Shown: positions 11,901 through 26,609 of the stretch, one piece after another
Position numbering within the stretch: position 1 is the stretch's first letter
Layout: every line of letters starts with the position of its first letter
Source of the DNA: Calliopsis andreniformis
Taxonomy: Eukaryota; Arthropoda; Insecta; Hymenoptera; Andrenidae
DNA length: 64,000 bases
NCBI RefSeq assembly: GCF_051401765.1
Contig: NC_135073.1
Span: 4,402,001 to 4,466,000 of the forward strand
Direction: 5' to 3'
Notes under the pieces: generated by a model
What the model was told of the DNA's origin: nothing
Database searches by the model: none
What the model saw: the letters and a program-made list of their open reading frames with translations, nothing else
Translations under genes and position numbers: made by a program

Positions 11901-14900
11901 AGCTGTTTTCAGTACCCATTCGTTTAGATCTTTTGTCTCCAGTTTTCAACTCTCTTTCAGCTTGTCTTACAGATTATCGATCGTGAATCAAGGAAACAAT
12001 TTTAATAATCACAAAAATCACAAGAAAATTAGCGAGTTATCAATTTCCAGTACTTGTCAGAGTCTTCCAAGGTATCCAATTAAATTCTCGGTAAACTTCG
12101 AGCAAGTGATGAAAAGCCCCCAAAGTCAAAGAGAAACCTAGTTATACAATTCCAATACTGAGTGCTCTGTTACTGTTGATCAGAAGTCGAAATACAACTA
12201 TGACATTAGTCATTGCTTTCATGGTTGGCGAATTTCGAAACGCAAGCACCAGCATCCTGCGGCGAATAAAGCGATCGTACTATGCCCTGGATCGCTACCG
12301 TCCGCGACTTGATCGATGATCACAAATGACGAGCAGTTTCATGCGTGTCACGTTTGCATACCTGACAAATTAATTGGTAAACACCGAACGCGTGTGTTAC
12401 TCGTATTTGCGCAAGCGAAACACCGCGTTTCACGTGTTATGTTCATTATTACTTGAACCCATCGTTTCATCTCGCTCGTTCCAGCATCCCCTGCATCCTA
12501 TAGGTACACGCTTGGCTAGTCCTAGCAACCGTGCCTTTCCCTTTGCGTATCGGGAAGATCCAGTCAGAATTGTTCAGACGAGCGTTAGTAATATGTCCGA
12601 GGCCGCAACGAAATACAAACAGAAACGGAATATTGTTCATTGTTTGGCAGAATTACGCACTGACGTACTACATTCGCATATGCGCGGTCTGCTAGAATCT
12701 ATCTACTAGCCTTGGGCTGATCGAGGATAAAGCTATTTCATTTCTGAGTCAAGCGACCAGTATCATTGAAATGCCACGAACAGAGGAACACTTTTTAAAT
12801 GTTCAGCCTTGATTTTTCTTTTGTTTTTAAATGGAATGTTAATCTCTGGTAATTGATTGAACGATTTCAATTATTAGGAATATAATAAGACACTGATACA
12901 AAGTTTACTTGTCAAAAATACGTCTTTATGGTTTATTGTATCTACGATTAATCACCGTTTACTTTAGGTTAATACATTTTTAAGAAAATGTTTTTTATAG
13001 ATTCACGCACCTTTTTGGCACTTTCGTTTTCATTGAAACACTACAATTAGATATTATAACGTTCTGCATTTAATTTTACTTCATTTGGATTCACTTGTTT
13101 ACTGCGATTGCAAACCAAAAACAATCAAATCAGATGTTTGTCGCAATGCGTCTGTTTTAAGCTCCATTGCTATGAACAATATATGGCTTAACATTCAAGT
13201 CACAGTTGCTTGCTTTTAATCTTCTAAATAATTTTAGACGTGTGTGTTCACTGCTGTGTTTAATTGCTCTAAATGCTATGCATTTGTGGATAATTACGTT
13301 TTCTCATAAATGCAATATATCTAATATAATATAATATAATAATACCATAGAAAAACTAGTAAATGTATTGTATAGCATGCCATTCTAAACGCAAGTAATT
13401 AACATATTGAATGTCACGCGATCTTTTCATGCGTTTCACACTCTTCATCCTCTTTATGCAAATGCATGTTACTTTGTAACCATAAGAGTATTCTATAGCT
13501 CAGTGATACAGTTTTGATTTGACATTATTCTTAATGACATTAACATTACGTAAGTGTTCGTATATGTTAAATGTTCATTATTATATTTTGAGAAAACATT
13601 GTAAGTCCAAAGTGGTAACGATTTTCTAACTGTCAATATGTTAAGCATAAGATTCTAAAATCTACATATACTTATGTAATTATTTTCCATTTGAAATTTT
13701 GATCGATAGTGTTAAATAGTAACCTATTAAATAATATACCAAAATAAATTGTAATAATTCTACAGGATTGTGAACAAATTAACTTCAAGCAGAAACAAGA
13801 ATAGAAATTTAGGTTTAGAATTTGAAATTGATTTATTCCTCGAATATTAGATACACTTTTGTCGCAATAGGTAAACTCATTGTAACCAAAATGTTCAGTT
13901 TTGGGCTTTCAATGTTTCAAAGCATCATATTGAAATCCTTTTATTGATTTTAGTACCTGTTGAAACGGAACAAATTTTTAATAAAATGTAACACGTGAAC
14001 ACAGTAATTCTGGATAGTGTTTAATAAATATCCTTGGTAAATTTGAGCGTTCGTATTCTGCAGATAATTTCCCCGTAGAATTAATCATTGAAGTCAATAT
14101 TTACCGAACCGTTACTGATCCATTCTTGCGTCGAGATCCAATTTTATTAATCAAAAGTACGGTATATAAAACCGTACTGCAATCACACGAGTAATCGAGA
14201 AATATGCTTCCATTCATCACGATTGTGTGGGATATCGCTATATCGGGCTAAATTAATCTACACCATTTTTGTGTAATTAATTTTCAGTTCGTTTGATGTC
14301 TGGTAGCAAAATCTCATTGCTCACATACTACGGCGATTGAGGGAAGGTCTGAAAGATAATAATAAACGCAGAGAGATTTGATAAAGGTTCTACTGATTAG
14401 TATTTATTTAAGCTTAAGCAATTATAGCGATTCGAGTTACTTTTTAGAGAAGAGTAATTACATTTTTCGTACGATTAACATTAATAAAACTGAACAATTT
14501 CTATTAATGAAGTAATATAATAGTCGTAATATTGTACGTTATTGTAACAGTATTAGCTATTAAATTTTAATAGTATTAATCTTTGGAGAATTTATGATCA
14601 TAATAAAAAGAAACTAAATAAAAGTCTCAAGTAAGATATGTTCGTGCTGCAGCCAAAATGATCCAAATCATTTTGTTATTTAATTAAAAAATAGAACAAC
14701 GAATGTTATTACACATTTTCTAACATTGTATTTGAAATTTTTTCGTTATCTATTTATAAAAGGTCAAAATTCAAAATAAAAATAGACTTTATGATAGTGA
14801 TTTTCAATATGATATGAATATCACATTTTTTTATATAAAATCATGTACATATAAAAATTATAATTTCCAATATTCAACATGTCCAAAGTCTAAATTCAAA

Positions 14901-16260
14901 CCTATGAAGTATTATGTTATTTCCCCATAATATAAATATTAAACAATACAATGTTTATAAACATTTATTTATGTTTATATTTCGTTCATATTATTTCTAC
15001 TAAATTTATTTTACATTTTGTTCATCTCTATTTTTCGTATCTAACAAAGTAAAGCATACCTATTTTACTTTCTTTTATTTCGATTTCTATTCTATTTCAG
15101 TACATCAAAAACTGGGACCCAGAGGAAATCTAAAAGAAACATTTGTACATACATATCCCCCGATATGACTAAGTGCATCATAATTTATTTTAGACTTTCA
15201 AAAATTCAATTAGAACAAATTGAAATATGAAAGAAGGTTACACTACACTATAATTAATTTTACAATGATTAATGTATTTAAATTTAAAATTAAACATATG
15301 AGTAGTTCCATAAAATTACTAGCTGCGCTGACCTTTCGATTTCACATAATTTAAACATTAAAAGGAAACAAATTTTTGATTTTTCAAAACTGACATCCTG
15401 GTGTACTTCGTAAACGTAGGTAGACATAGTTTCGAGGACGAGCTTCGGCGCGAGTATCCCTAGCGCAGGAACAGGCGAGGCACTCAAGTAATAACGGATT
15501 CCGCTTTTCGTTTCGCGGGTGTGCAAGTAAACCGAGCAACGGTACGAATGAAACTTTTGCCGCGCTCCAAAGCCAATTTAATCTTCGCCTTTTGGCGGCG
15601 TGCTTCCTTTTGTGTAATAAGTTCCCATGCTCCGGCAAAAATGCGATGACGCCGCGCGCAAGGGAGGGAAGGTAGCTGGCTCAAAAGAGGAAAACATCAC
15701 CGCTGGAATTGGAGATCGTCCGAATTTTATTTCCCGCTTCTCTGTCCCTTCGTTCCGCCGTTTACCTAAACGCCCCTTTCTCCGGGCACGGATGAAGGAA
15801 CGTTCGAGATATTAATGAATTAGAGCCAATTCTGCGAGAAAGGTGAATCCACGAATTTCTGGTTTTTTGAAAACTATGAAAAGTTGATTGTACCTTTTCT
15901 CGTGAAAGGGAGAAAGAAAAAGGAGGATGCAACTTTTATGCTCCTTTGTAAGAGAAACTAGCTTGCGCGCTTTTCAGTTTCACTCCCTGACACCTGTAGT
16001 TCCAAGTTCCAGCTTTTTGTCGACGGGCCACAAATATAATTTCACTCTTATCTTTTAGTTCTTGCGTAAAGTGTGACGGCCGTTGAAAAGAGAAGAGAGA
16101 ATTTAGAAATGAAAGAATAATTCTGATTCTTTAGTTACTGTTGAATTTTTTAGACATTATTTGTTCAGATACTTGTTCGAGTTGTATATTTTAATAAATG
16201 TGTAGTGTATGCCTTGTTTAGAAGTATTTGAGTTCCTACATACATAAAAATACTTACTTA
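5987..16260. other. gene-poor stretch with several GC-rich patches
   Basis: No supported exon. GC-rich patches occur near 5740-6140 (just left) and 15400-15830. The two longest open frames (8305-8775 plus, 156 codons; 9880-10311 minus, 143 codons) have no recognisable domain and are not flanked by convincing splice sites. 13322-13345 holds a short ATATA-type repeat. Confidence 0.5.
15400..15830. other. GC/CpG-rich island
   Basis: A CpG-rich block in which several frames on both strands are open at once, as expected from a shortage of AT-rich stop codons rather than from coding. It could be a regulatory or first-exon region. Confidence 0.35.
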
Positions 16261-16828
16261 TTGGGTTGTCTGGAAAATTCGCTCCAATTTTATAGGACTA
16301 CCTCTATTGAATTCATCTAAATGAATGAAAGTCAGTAAGCACACGTGACGTTTATAGACTAAATATTCTAATAACAAAAGAGATTTGACGAAAGTCAATA
16401 ACAAATGCCTCAAATATAACCTTTTCACTTTAGTGTCTTGATGTATGAAGAGTTTCTTAGGATGAGCACACTTCCTGTTTTAAACATATCGCTCATTTAC
16501 TGACATTTATTAAAAATAAAGTTTCTTCTCCATAACTCTCTACATAGATTGTTCGTTTCAACAAATAAAACAGTAATACACCATAAAAAAAACCATAAGA
16601 ATATTTATAATGTAAATGGCCCATACTACTTATTTGCAAGCAAATTACAAATTTATTACTCAGAACTGAATACTATATGAGACAGGAATATACACAGTAT
16701 CAAACATATTATAATATTATATGTGTGAAAATATATTTTCATTAACGCTACATTATTTCAATACTACTAGTTTGCTGAAGAAAAGCCTTCATTGGAACAT
16801 CTAGTAAAAATATTTGAGATGACCCAAA
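16261..16828. mobile_element. degraded mariner-like element (putative)
   Basis: The left end TTGGGTTGTCTGGAAAATTC follows a TA and resembles ends of insect mariner elements. The right end, read on the minus strand, starts TTTGGGTCATCT and is also next to a TA at 16829-16830. Near the right end the plus strand could encode FAEEKPS, which loosely recalls the C-terminal part of mariner transposases. No intact frame remains and the arms match poorly, so boundaries are tentative. Confidence 0.38.
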
Positions 16829-19523
16829 TAATAAACAGAACTTTTCTAAAATGTACCTACATTCCTGCATCTCGTCTTTTGAAGTTGATACAGTATTGAA
16901 ATAAAAAAGACTTAAAATTAGAATGAGAAATCTAAAATGTTATATAACATAGCTGTTCATTTTCTGTGCTGAAATATTATTGTCTTAGTTTCTGTGTTGA
17001 TGCATTGCTGTATAGAATTCATTTACTACAATCAAACATAGTCCAGTAATTTCCAGTAATCGTGATTACACAGCGTCTATCGCAGTAAGATGGTTCTTTG
17101 TGATACACAAGTGCATAAGGAGCTGCAAACTGCGCAGCTCAAGAGCGTGAGTACAAGAAGAAGACGTAGAAGCTACGCGACCATAGAAAAACCGATTCTT
17201 CTCCTCTCCACTAGTCCAGGAACTCGATTTCGGTTCTCCGTCTTCCGTTTCTCCCTTTGCTCCCTACTTCTCGACTTTTGAATCCAGTTCCACGGTTCCT
17301 TCCGCCTCTTCTTGCTCTGAAAAGCTTCCTTGCTTACTCGGAAGGGACGCCGGCGTTTTTCTTGCGCCTCTTAAACTCGGAGCCACGCTTTCCTCGCCAC
17401 GATCCTTCAAATGGAATATCAGTTTACGCGCGAAACCTCCTTGATGGTCCTCCTTCAGACTGCAACCTTTCTTTTTGGCTCTTGAAGATCAGTATCTACT
17501 TGCATGACTTTCTAAAATTTTTACTTTTCCCGACAAAAATGGTAATAATGACTGTAACATTTTAGTAGGGCTTTCAAAAGATCTTTAGCTATAACACCTT
17601 TGAACTCTTTGTTATAACACTACACATTTATCATTAAATTTGCTACTTATAGTATACAGTGTTCCCTTGCTGTACCCAAGTTCACGGCACATTGACGAAT
17701 TTATAATTACTCTTGATCTTATTTAAAGCCTGAGTGACAGCAATGAACTTATACTAAAGAAATATTATGTGCTAGTAAGCGAGTGTATACGTACTTATAT
17801 AGTTTTACGACGAATATAAGTGACGGTGTATGACAAACAAAACTCATTTGACCTAAATATATTCTAGATATAGTAAATTCTATGCCAAGGACTTTATAAC
17901 GAATCCATATTGTATACACATGGCAGTGAAACAGTTGAACTAGCGTGGCATTGTAGTTGTACGATTGTACTCCTTTCGCTATAAACTGTTCACCAAATTA
18001 ACTCTGTATATATTCCTTTACTCGGATCACAACATTATAAATTTATCTGCGTACATACATATGTTTTCAGTGTTCTTCTTCAATTTGAAAGACACGCTTT
18101 CATTTGAAAATACTGAGTTGATGGCTAGTCAAAGAAAAACAAACACGAATATAATGAAACTAATAAAAATTGACAGAAATCATTTACATATTAGGTCACA
18201 ATGCGGCAGTTACGTTGCATCTTATTCATTATGTATATATAATATGCAATCGGCTGATCTGTATATAGACACACTGTGCATACAAATATATTCGACTCAA
18301 TAATCAGCTTTGATTTTGCATGATAAAAAAGTTAAAAATAGTAATGTATTCCAGTTGTCTAATAGTAATTCGTAATCAATATGTGTAATCGGAACAAAGC
18401 TCAAGCCAATCACGAGCAGTAACAATTCTCATTCATTCGATGAATTAATGAAATAATTAAATTACAAAATTTTCTATGCAATCATTTCGATATTTCTCCT
18501 GTCTGCGAATACTCATCCCTTAATAAAAATTGTTATACTCAACGTTAGTGAAGAAACATGGACTTTCCAACGCAGTTAGGGAAATAAAGATGAATGAAGG
18601 TGAAGTGATCGTTAACAACTGTACGGTATTCGTTAGGGTAATTCCGTTTCCTCTCTGGAAAATGGTCGGAAATGTTAATAGTTTTTAAAAGCAAGGCGAA
18701 AAGGCGGAGAAAAACGAGCGGGCGAAGCTGTACGAGTATACGCGTGGTAATGCTACCGTGCTGCGCCCGTTCTGAAATAAATGAAGTATTAAATTCATTC
18801 TCCCTGTCCGTTGTCTGGCTGCATATTAAAAATATTTGTTTCGCTCTTCGCATCCTGAAAAAAAAAGCGAAGAATCAGAGGGGAACTCGTTCTTCATGGT
18901 CACTTAGTCTTCAGTTAAAATAATTTAGTTAGTGGAAACTAAAGTGGAATAATTTAGTTAGTTAATCTAACCGAAATTACGTTTCAATAGCTTTATACTT
19001 TGTATAAGGCGTAGGGCAAAATACACTTCAGTTTTAGAATGTACCTAACTGTTAAAGGGAAACAATGTAGGTATCCAAATTTAGTTATTCATGAAGTCGT
19101 TTATTTATTCTCTACGAATAGGGATAATTATGTGACAGTGTTAATTAGCTACATCAAATTTATAAATAATATGGGAAAAGTATAATGTAATATATGTGAA
19201 ATTTAATACATATTAATATATTTGCAATTCTGATGAAGGTAATACGTTATATTACATGTGTGCAATGTTCTACGAAATACAGGTTTTGCCATAATTTAAC
19301 ATTTCGAGTTAGTTGTATACTACCTAGATTGCTAAATAATGTCAAAAATATTATATTAAAAACCTAAACTACGGGACGTTAAAGAATTCATACAAAAAAA
19401 CTAACTGTATTTATATTTAGCTAAGGTTGAATAACATAACAAGAGAGGATTTTGTGAAAATTAATCAATAAGTCCGATAATTATTGGAAATCAAATTTAG
19501 TTTTGTTAATAAAATAATATATG

Positions 19524-19526
<3 letters not shown>

Positions 19527-19571
<45 letters not shown>
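19527..19571. repeat. (AT)n microsatellite
   Basis: About 22 uninterrupted AT dinucleotides. Likely length-polymorphic. Confidence 0.95.
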
Positions 19572-19574
<3 letters not shown>

Positions 19575-22500
19575 AGGTAACAGTATAATGATATGTTAAG
19601 GAATTTCTTCATTAGAAACAAAATACTTTTTTATTATTAATTTAAAGGTAGATGCTGTTCTAATTAAAACTAGTATTCCTAAACATAGATAAGAATTGAA
19701 CAAATGTTATGTGGTATTCAAAATATACCATTAAACGTTCGCAACTCAAATATTGAGGTTTATTTTGTCGTATAATATATAATAATATTTGTTCTAATTT
19801 GTTATATCTATAGATTGAAATAAACTAAATTATAGATAAAATAGATAATATAATTAAAAATATTAAAAGTATTAGATGTTATTGGACATCATTTTGATTA
19901 TTTTTATTATCAAAGTAGTACTTTATTTAGTGAGAATGATATTTAACTGGAAATCCATCTGATCTGTTTAGATTAAATCTGTTCTCATCAATAAAATCGT
20001 ATTACTTTTGCGATTTTCGAAAAAACAAATATTATATATTAATAAATGAGTGGTTAAAGCATTATGATTAAAGCTAGAAGTGGATACCATGAGAAAAACT
20101 AAAATAAAATTTATAAATAGAAGTTGAAGAGTAGTAGTTATATTAACTACTAATTCATTATTCAGAATTATGTATTTTAATAAAATCACTTCGATTAAAA
20201 AACAGTACTGTCTTGCAATGAGCAACGAGTTTTTCCGATTTGAATCTAAATAAAGGAAGATTGTGGAACAGAATTGACAAGAATTGTATGGACGGAATGA
20301 AAGCAGGCTGAAAGTATCGAAGACTAGAAAATTTGTGTTGAGTGAAAGTGGGAGAACTCAAATCCGACAAAACTGTATTAAAAAATCATGTGTGGGAGGG
20401 GTTTCATAAAATTAAAGGGGGATTTACACAATATTAAAAACTGTTTTGAAATTTTTAATTTATAATGAATTCTGAATTATGTACTTCCTTTCTGTTATAC
20501 CAATTTTTAGTTATTTTGTTACGTAATTACATGATATGGCATTTCTTTATATTTTTTTAGGAATAAATTGTATTAAGTATTAACATTATTCAAAAATAAA
20601 GAATAGATAAATTTATTACGCAAAAATTATACAAAATTTGTGTTTAATGCACGAGTTCTTCTTTTTTTTTTTTCATGGACTTGACGTTATTCCTATACTT
20701 CCTTCTCATATGTATCTCTTTAATTAATATCCATTATAAACAATAATCTTATATATTCTAAGATAGATTTCACAAACTATTTTTATTTAATAAAATTGAC
20801 TCTATTGGTGGGAGTATTCTACACTTCAAAAATGAATATCGTTCATATCACAATCATTTTGAAAAATTGTATGCTCAGAGTAAAACGGTATCCGTGAACG
20901 TTACAAAGAAAATAGCATTTTCCAGTTTTAAGCATCGTCGATTCAAAAAGAGAAATTATTATGTACAAGTTAAACGAAAGTAATTTCAATAAAACATGAA
21001 AATGAGAGAGAGGCACGTGTATAGACGTATAAAGTAGACGTTTTATTTTCACTGAAAATGTATTGGGACGCGTTTTTGTACACATTCCGTTTCGTACAGC
21101 GGGGATTGTTTACAGAGTCTACCCTTCCATGTGTTCGCAGGAAGAAGACACAAGGTATCTTTGATTTATTACCTTCCTCGTATCGATAACCATAGCATCG
21201 GATCTCAAGGACACACCTGTTTATTCCTCGCAGGATAATCACTTCAGTATTACTTTCGACGCTTAAGAAGACGGGCGTGGTTGTACTAAGACTCGCGTTT
21301 TGCGTTAACTCTTATTTCATAATTCGTATTTTATTCTCCATTTTCCTCATCGTACGCGTACAGCCTTCGTTCTGCGTTTTATAATTCATTAAATTCGTTC
21401 GTGTAGCGTCAGTTATCGTAATCCACGACTCTTCGTTAACCTTGCTGGCAAGTGTTACTAAAGAAACGAAAATATTCATTGTGCTATCTCGTGGTAAGTT
21501 CTAGAATATTCTTAATATTGTATACTATAATTTCGATAGGATTCATTGAGGTATTGGAATCGAATTTATTCTGACCTCGACATAGAATTACACGTGTTTT
21601 CAATAAGTATCTAGGTTGATAATTTTACCTGTGCCAACATTGAGGAATATAATTTATATATTTATCTGCGTATTTCATATTATATGAATCATTATTGAAA
21701 GTTATCGTCAATAGTTTTTCAAATTACTGTGTAAAGAATTATAAAAGCATCTAATGTTAATATTTAATTTGGAAAATTCACGTAAAGGTGATCGTATTAA
21801 CATGGTTAAAAGCTTTAGTTTCTGAGTTAATAATTATCAGTAATAGATGTTGAATCACATTTTGAATATGAATATTTAATACGGAGTTAATAATCAGTAA
21901 AATGTTATTTATATTTATATACTTCCAATCATTTTTACTCAGTAATTTGTAATAACTGTAACAAACTTCTGTTTACTATAGTGAAAATAGATATATACTT
22001 GAACAGTGAAATCAAAGCTGAATAACAAATAATTGTATCATTTTTTTTTTATACGAAAAATATGTACCCTGAAGAAAAATTTGGAGTTTTAATACAAATT
22101 TTGATTATTTTATTGTTTGTTTCCATACCACAATGAAAATATTACTAAATTATAAAAGTACTATTGGTTCTACTTCGTTCATTTTGAAGAAGCGATTATT
22201 AAGCGATATGAAATTTCGTATCCATTGCAGCTGATCGTTAGAGCAGAATGCAGCATCAGCATCAGAAATTGCTACTCGAGTATAAATTGTTCAACAGCTC
22301 AACACTTCAATTCGACAACAACAACAATGTGCAACAGGCGGATTGGTAAGCACAGAAAAACATTTTGTAATACACAAACTATGTTTCAAGAATTATATTT
22401 ACTTTGCAATCTAAGAGTAATTAGATTTTATTAATATTTTTGAATTTGATGTATTTTTATGATGATTCCGCTCCAGGAAGTCTTTCGTCCATTACTTGTG

Positions 22501-24223
22501 TATGTTTACATTTTATTGGATTGAAAATAGAGTTTAGGTATCGCGATTCTTGATATTAAAGGACAAGCTTGTAACTAATAGTTATTTCACTGATGATTCC
22601 TCGTATAGTAACATTCTTATACTATTTGCTTTATTTTCAATTGATTATTAAATTTTAATTTGTTATAAATTTTAATATGTTATAAAACAATATACATATT
22701 TAAGATAATATTTTCGTAATATTAATATTATTAGCACTTAGTGTTTTCGTAGTGGTCTTTAAAATAAGGGAAAATTTATATACAGTAAGTGATTATTATA
22801 CAACTAAATCTCCACTTCGTAAACTAACATACTAAAATATTCATTTTTACTATTTGTTCTTGGTGTTTATTCTAATATTGATTACAGCATCAATAATATT
22901 GAAATCTCTATTATTATTCTTGGATTCCAAATGTAAATATATAACTAAATCGTATATAGAAAAACATGAAATAAAAAGTAAGAAACAATTAGCTTTTGAT
23001 GTTTAATAATATTATTTTGCTTCATTTATAAGCAAACCTTGACAAATAGTTCTGAAATACCACGTATAGTTAGAACGTATTTAGTAGTATAGGTTTACCG
23101 ATTGAACCTGAGGTTTGTAGGAGGGATTAAAGGAAATTGGAGGGAAATGAGGGCGTACGTTCGTACGATGTTCTTGATTGCCCTCAGCTGTCAATCTGAC
23201 AATTATAGTGTATATATATTTGCGGTTATTCATTTGCCACAGGTTAATTTTAATCATTGTAATTATCGCTTTATTACAACATTAAAAAAATATTCACCAT
23301 TCATCTTTAGTCTTCACGGTTGCTTTTAAAGCTGCTATTTAATCTCGTTTTTATACACGCTGCTTGGATAAACGTGATGGGCTATTTAATAGGTTATTAC
23401 AGACGTTAAAATGGAATAAATAAACTAACAGTAACGAAATTGCGTTTGAGATTTTGTTTATTAATTATGAGCACTTGGAGAACGTATTGTTCTCACATAT
23501 TGCACAGAGCTGGAAAGAAGCGTCGCGGAGTGGCACAGGAGAAAGAGAGTTTTCCTAGATCTAATTAACATGTGTGATCGCTTTGGCCAATAATACGCTA
23601 AAGGTGCAAATGCGAGTGAGACAAGGTATACTTTATTCCCCTCTAATTAGAACCGCATTCCTCTTTTTAACTCTGGATAATAGCTACGATGGAATTCTGC
23701 TCAATGCAGAGAATGGCTATTATAATTACTGCTCTCCATGAGCTGATCCCTATCAAGCTTTAAGACGCTAACAATAGTGCAATTTGATTTATTCGGGTGA
23801 AGATGGATTTTACCAATCTTTCAACAATAATGATTAACAAGCGAAAACTGCAATGCAGTTTCTTTAATCTCGATTTTAGTTTTATTTTGATATCTATAAT
23901 TACATCTTAGCTCCTAATGTCATTTATAACGAGTCACATTCACCAATTATGTTGCAAGTAGTGGAGTAGGCATTGTTATATCTTCAAACTTTGTGTTCAG
24001 TCATCACCTACCAAATTAATTTTAGGTTGATTAGTTCAATTTAATTGAAATGTATGAATCAATTTAAAACGAATGAAAGTTTCGATTTAATAGTAAATTC
24101 GATTCGAATGCATGAAATATGTGAATGATTAATTCTAATGTTTAAGTTTGGTTTAAAACTGGTTCAACTGTTGGAACCTTGAGTCGATTTTTGTAATTTA
24201 AATGATTGCGAATCGATTCGAAA

Positions 24224-24303
24224 CTTGGTTCGACTGTTGGAACCTTGGTTCGACTGCTGGTACCTTGGTTCGACTGCTGGTACCTTGATTTGATTATTGA
24301 AAT
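24224..24303 (+). repeat. 20 bp minisatellite, three good copies plus a degenerate fourth
   Basis: The unit CTTGGTTCGACTGCTGGTAC occurs at 24224-24243 (two differences), 24244-24263 and 24264-24283 (identical). It is followed by a decayed copy to 24303. Related decayed units lie upstream at about 24159-24197, which suggests an older, longer array. There are no spacers, so it is not a CRISPR-like array. Confidence 0.9.
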
Positions 24304-25322
24304 TTAGATATTTCATTCAAATCAAATGTATAAATTTTAATAGATCGATTTTATAGGAATGTAAAAATCTTTAAATTGATTGATTATTCAAATGATCAAG
24401 TATATTATGAACCTTGTTGTTAACTATATAAACAGTTGAAAGAAATCGTGATGCTACGAAGCAGAAAAGATTCGTTTGCCTGACTTCCTCCAACTCTCGC
24501 AACTTTTTCGTAACCCCCATAGAGGATATATGTCGCTAAACGAGAGAGGAAATTTGGGCGTTTCTGGATTCTATTGACCGATTTCACCTCGAGGAAATAA
24601 GGAACCTCCTCTCGGTTAATGAACTAGTAGAGGAGGAAACCTTAGAAAAATATAAGCAACTCACGTGAAGGGAAAGTTGACTGTGTTGAAAATTAAGAAA
24701 ATGGTCTCACTCTAAATATCCGTTTTGTTTACACTGTACATGTTGCACTGTACATGAATCGGTGGGGAGTGAAGCATGCGACTCGAATCTCTCTTTCATC
24801 TCGTTCGGGTGCAGCCCAAATGTCTAGACACATCGATAGTTTATGGCGAAGAACATATTGTTCTTAACGAACGTTCTTTTTTATTTTTTCAACGTGAAAG
24901 TTTTCAAAGACCTTTTGAAAATTAGTATCTCTATAGTATAGACTTGTAGACAAATGAAAAAATTTGAATTGAATATTTAAAAGCACTAAAAGGAAATCTT
25001 CTTTTTGATAAGAATTATCGTATCGTTGGATGAAACACTTTGTGGAAAGAAAAAAAATCGTAAAATCTTTGAAAAGCTAGTGATTTATTTATTCATTTAC
25101 CCTGTAGTAATTACTCGCCTACCAATTAATTATTAATATGTTTCCTTTATTTGAATTAATTCTTATTTGTGCAATTTTTTTAAAGGTTTCTGCATCTGTA
25201 GTCGAACAACTTGTATTTATTTTTTTAAAAAGAAAACTAATTTGAATTTCATTGTATATAAACATAAACACCAGGGCGCTAAAGGTGCGCATTATACGAA
25301 GAAAGTAAAAATCTTTCCTGTA

Positions 25323-25612
25323 CTGGATGTTCGACAACAGGTGTCAGAAATGTTAAAAAATATGATCAATGATTATCATAATAACCATTAAAGAATCTGT
25401 TTTGTAATCTGTATTTTTTCTAAGCTGTATTTGATCTGCAAAGTATCAGAAGTTAATTATTGTTATTTACAACTCTGCAGTTTTCAGTCTTCGATCAAGA
25501 ATTTCACAATTTAAAATTGAATTTGAGCGTAAGCAAAAAGGGCGAAATATTTGTAAGATATTTGTGTGAAAGAAAGTCTGTACCGGACACTTTGACATCT
25601 GTTGCAAGTTAA
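25323..25612. mobile_element. relative of the 63.5 kb foldback element (decayed)
   Basis: After TA at 25321-25322 the left end contains TTCGACAACAGGTGTCAGAA, nearly the same as the ends of the element at 63493-63862. A weak partner, TGACATCTGTTG, appears near 25592-25603 in inverted orientation. The right boundary is uncertain. No coding capacity. Confidence 0.42.
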
Positions 25613-26609
25613 AACAATGGAGTAAATAAAATGTACGTAATGAGCTCGACTCGTAACTTGAAACTTTGGCCTCACAGTAGCTCGATTTCAGAATCGATTA
25701 TACGACCGGCTTTCCTCCTCACAATCAGCTCTTTTTTTCTCTACTCAGCTCTTTTTAATTGGTTGCCTCTCCAAGCAGTGTCTCCGCAGCCAATTAGTGC
25801 CCTGCGTAAAGTACCCTGTTCTTCTTTCGCGATTAACGATTTTTTAGCTTTGAATCCACCACAAACTGCTGTTACTCGAATATTTAGAAAGAAAGGAAAC
25901 AATTTTCTTTTGATAAAATTATTTTGCTAAAATTTGACCAGTTAGTCTGACAGTAAAGTGTTCAAAAGCTTTTAGTCAATAGTTTGTATAAGTGATTTGG
26001 AAGTTATTATTAGTCCTTTGTACTTTGCTATATAAATTCTTAATTTAAAACTTTGTAAACAATTCTTAAATGTAGACTAAAGCCTTCGAAACTTATTCCT
26101 AAGCAAACATAAACATTCACTCTATATTTATCATAAATATGTAGAGATATTAAGAAGAATAGACAATTTGCTGTAAAATAGGAAAGAAATTGCATAGGGA
26201 GAATTAAACAACAATTATAGTAAAAATCGTTTTTTCATTACTCATGAAAAGAAACTTTTTCGACGCGTTATTATTACTTATCATTAAGTGTCTGTTCCTT
26301 TATACCTCTGTTTCCCTTTCCAACTTTCCCAAATAAGAGTCGTTAAAGAGTTTCGCGCCACCGAACTTCGACCGAGCTACGCCTTCCCTTACTCCTTCGT
26401 GGTTTTTTTTCTCTCTGCTCCTTCGTTTCTCTGTTTCAAGCTGACTGAAGGTTCAATAGCTCGTATAGTTTAATGAAGTTACCCGTTACGTCAACAACGA
26501 TCGCTAAGCTACGCATACTGTAACTGTCTCGAGTCCCGAGGCAGAAGAATACAAGCAAAAAGCCGCAGTAGCTTTTCAAACTGTTCTTCTCATAAAAGAA
26601 GTTAAAATA
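25613..26609. other. AT-rich non-coding stretch
   Basis: Open frames at 25631-25930 and 26288-26473 have no recognisable domain. Nothing else was seen. Confidence 0.45.

Larger units (their letters stand above)
16829..25320. other. gene-poor AT-rich stretch
   Basis: Contains a GC-rich patch at 17140-17480, an (AT)n microsatellite at 19527-19571 and a 20 bp minisatellite at 24224-24303. No exon was supported on either strand. Confidence 0.5.

Noticed and set aside
12374..12709. 111-codon frame
   Set aside because: Begins on TTG, not ATG; no domain.
24224..24303. CRISPR-like repeat array
   Set aside because: Copies are directly adjacent without spacers, in a eukaryotic sequence.
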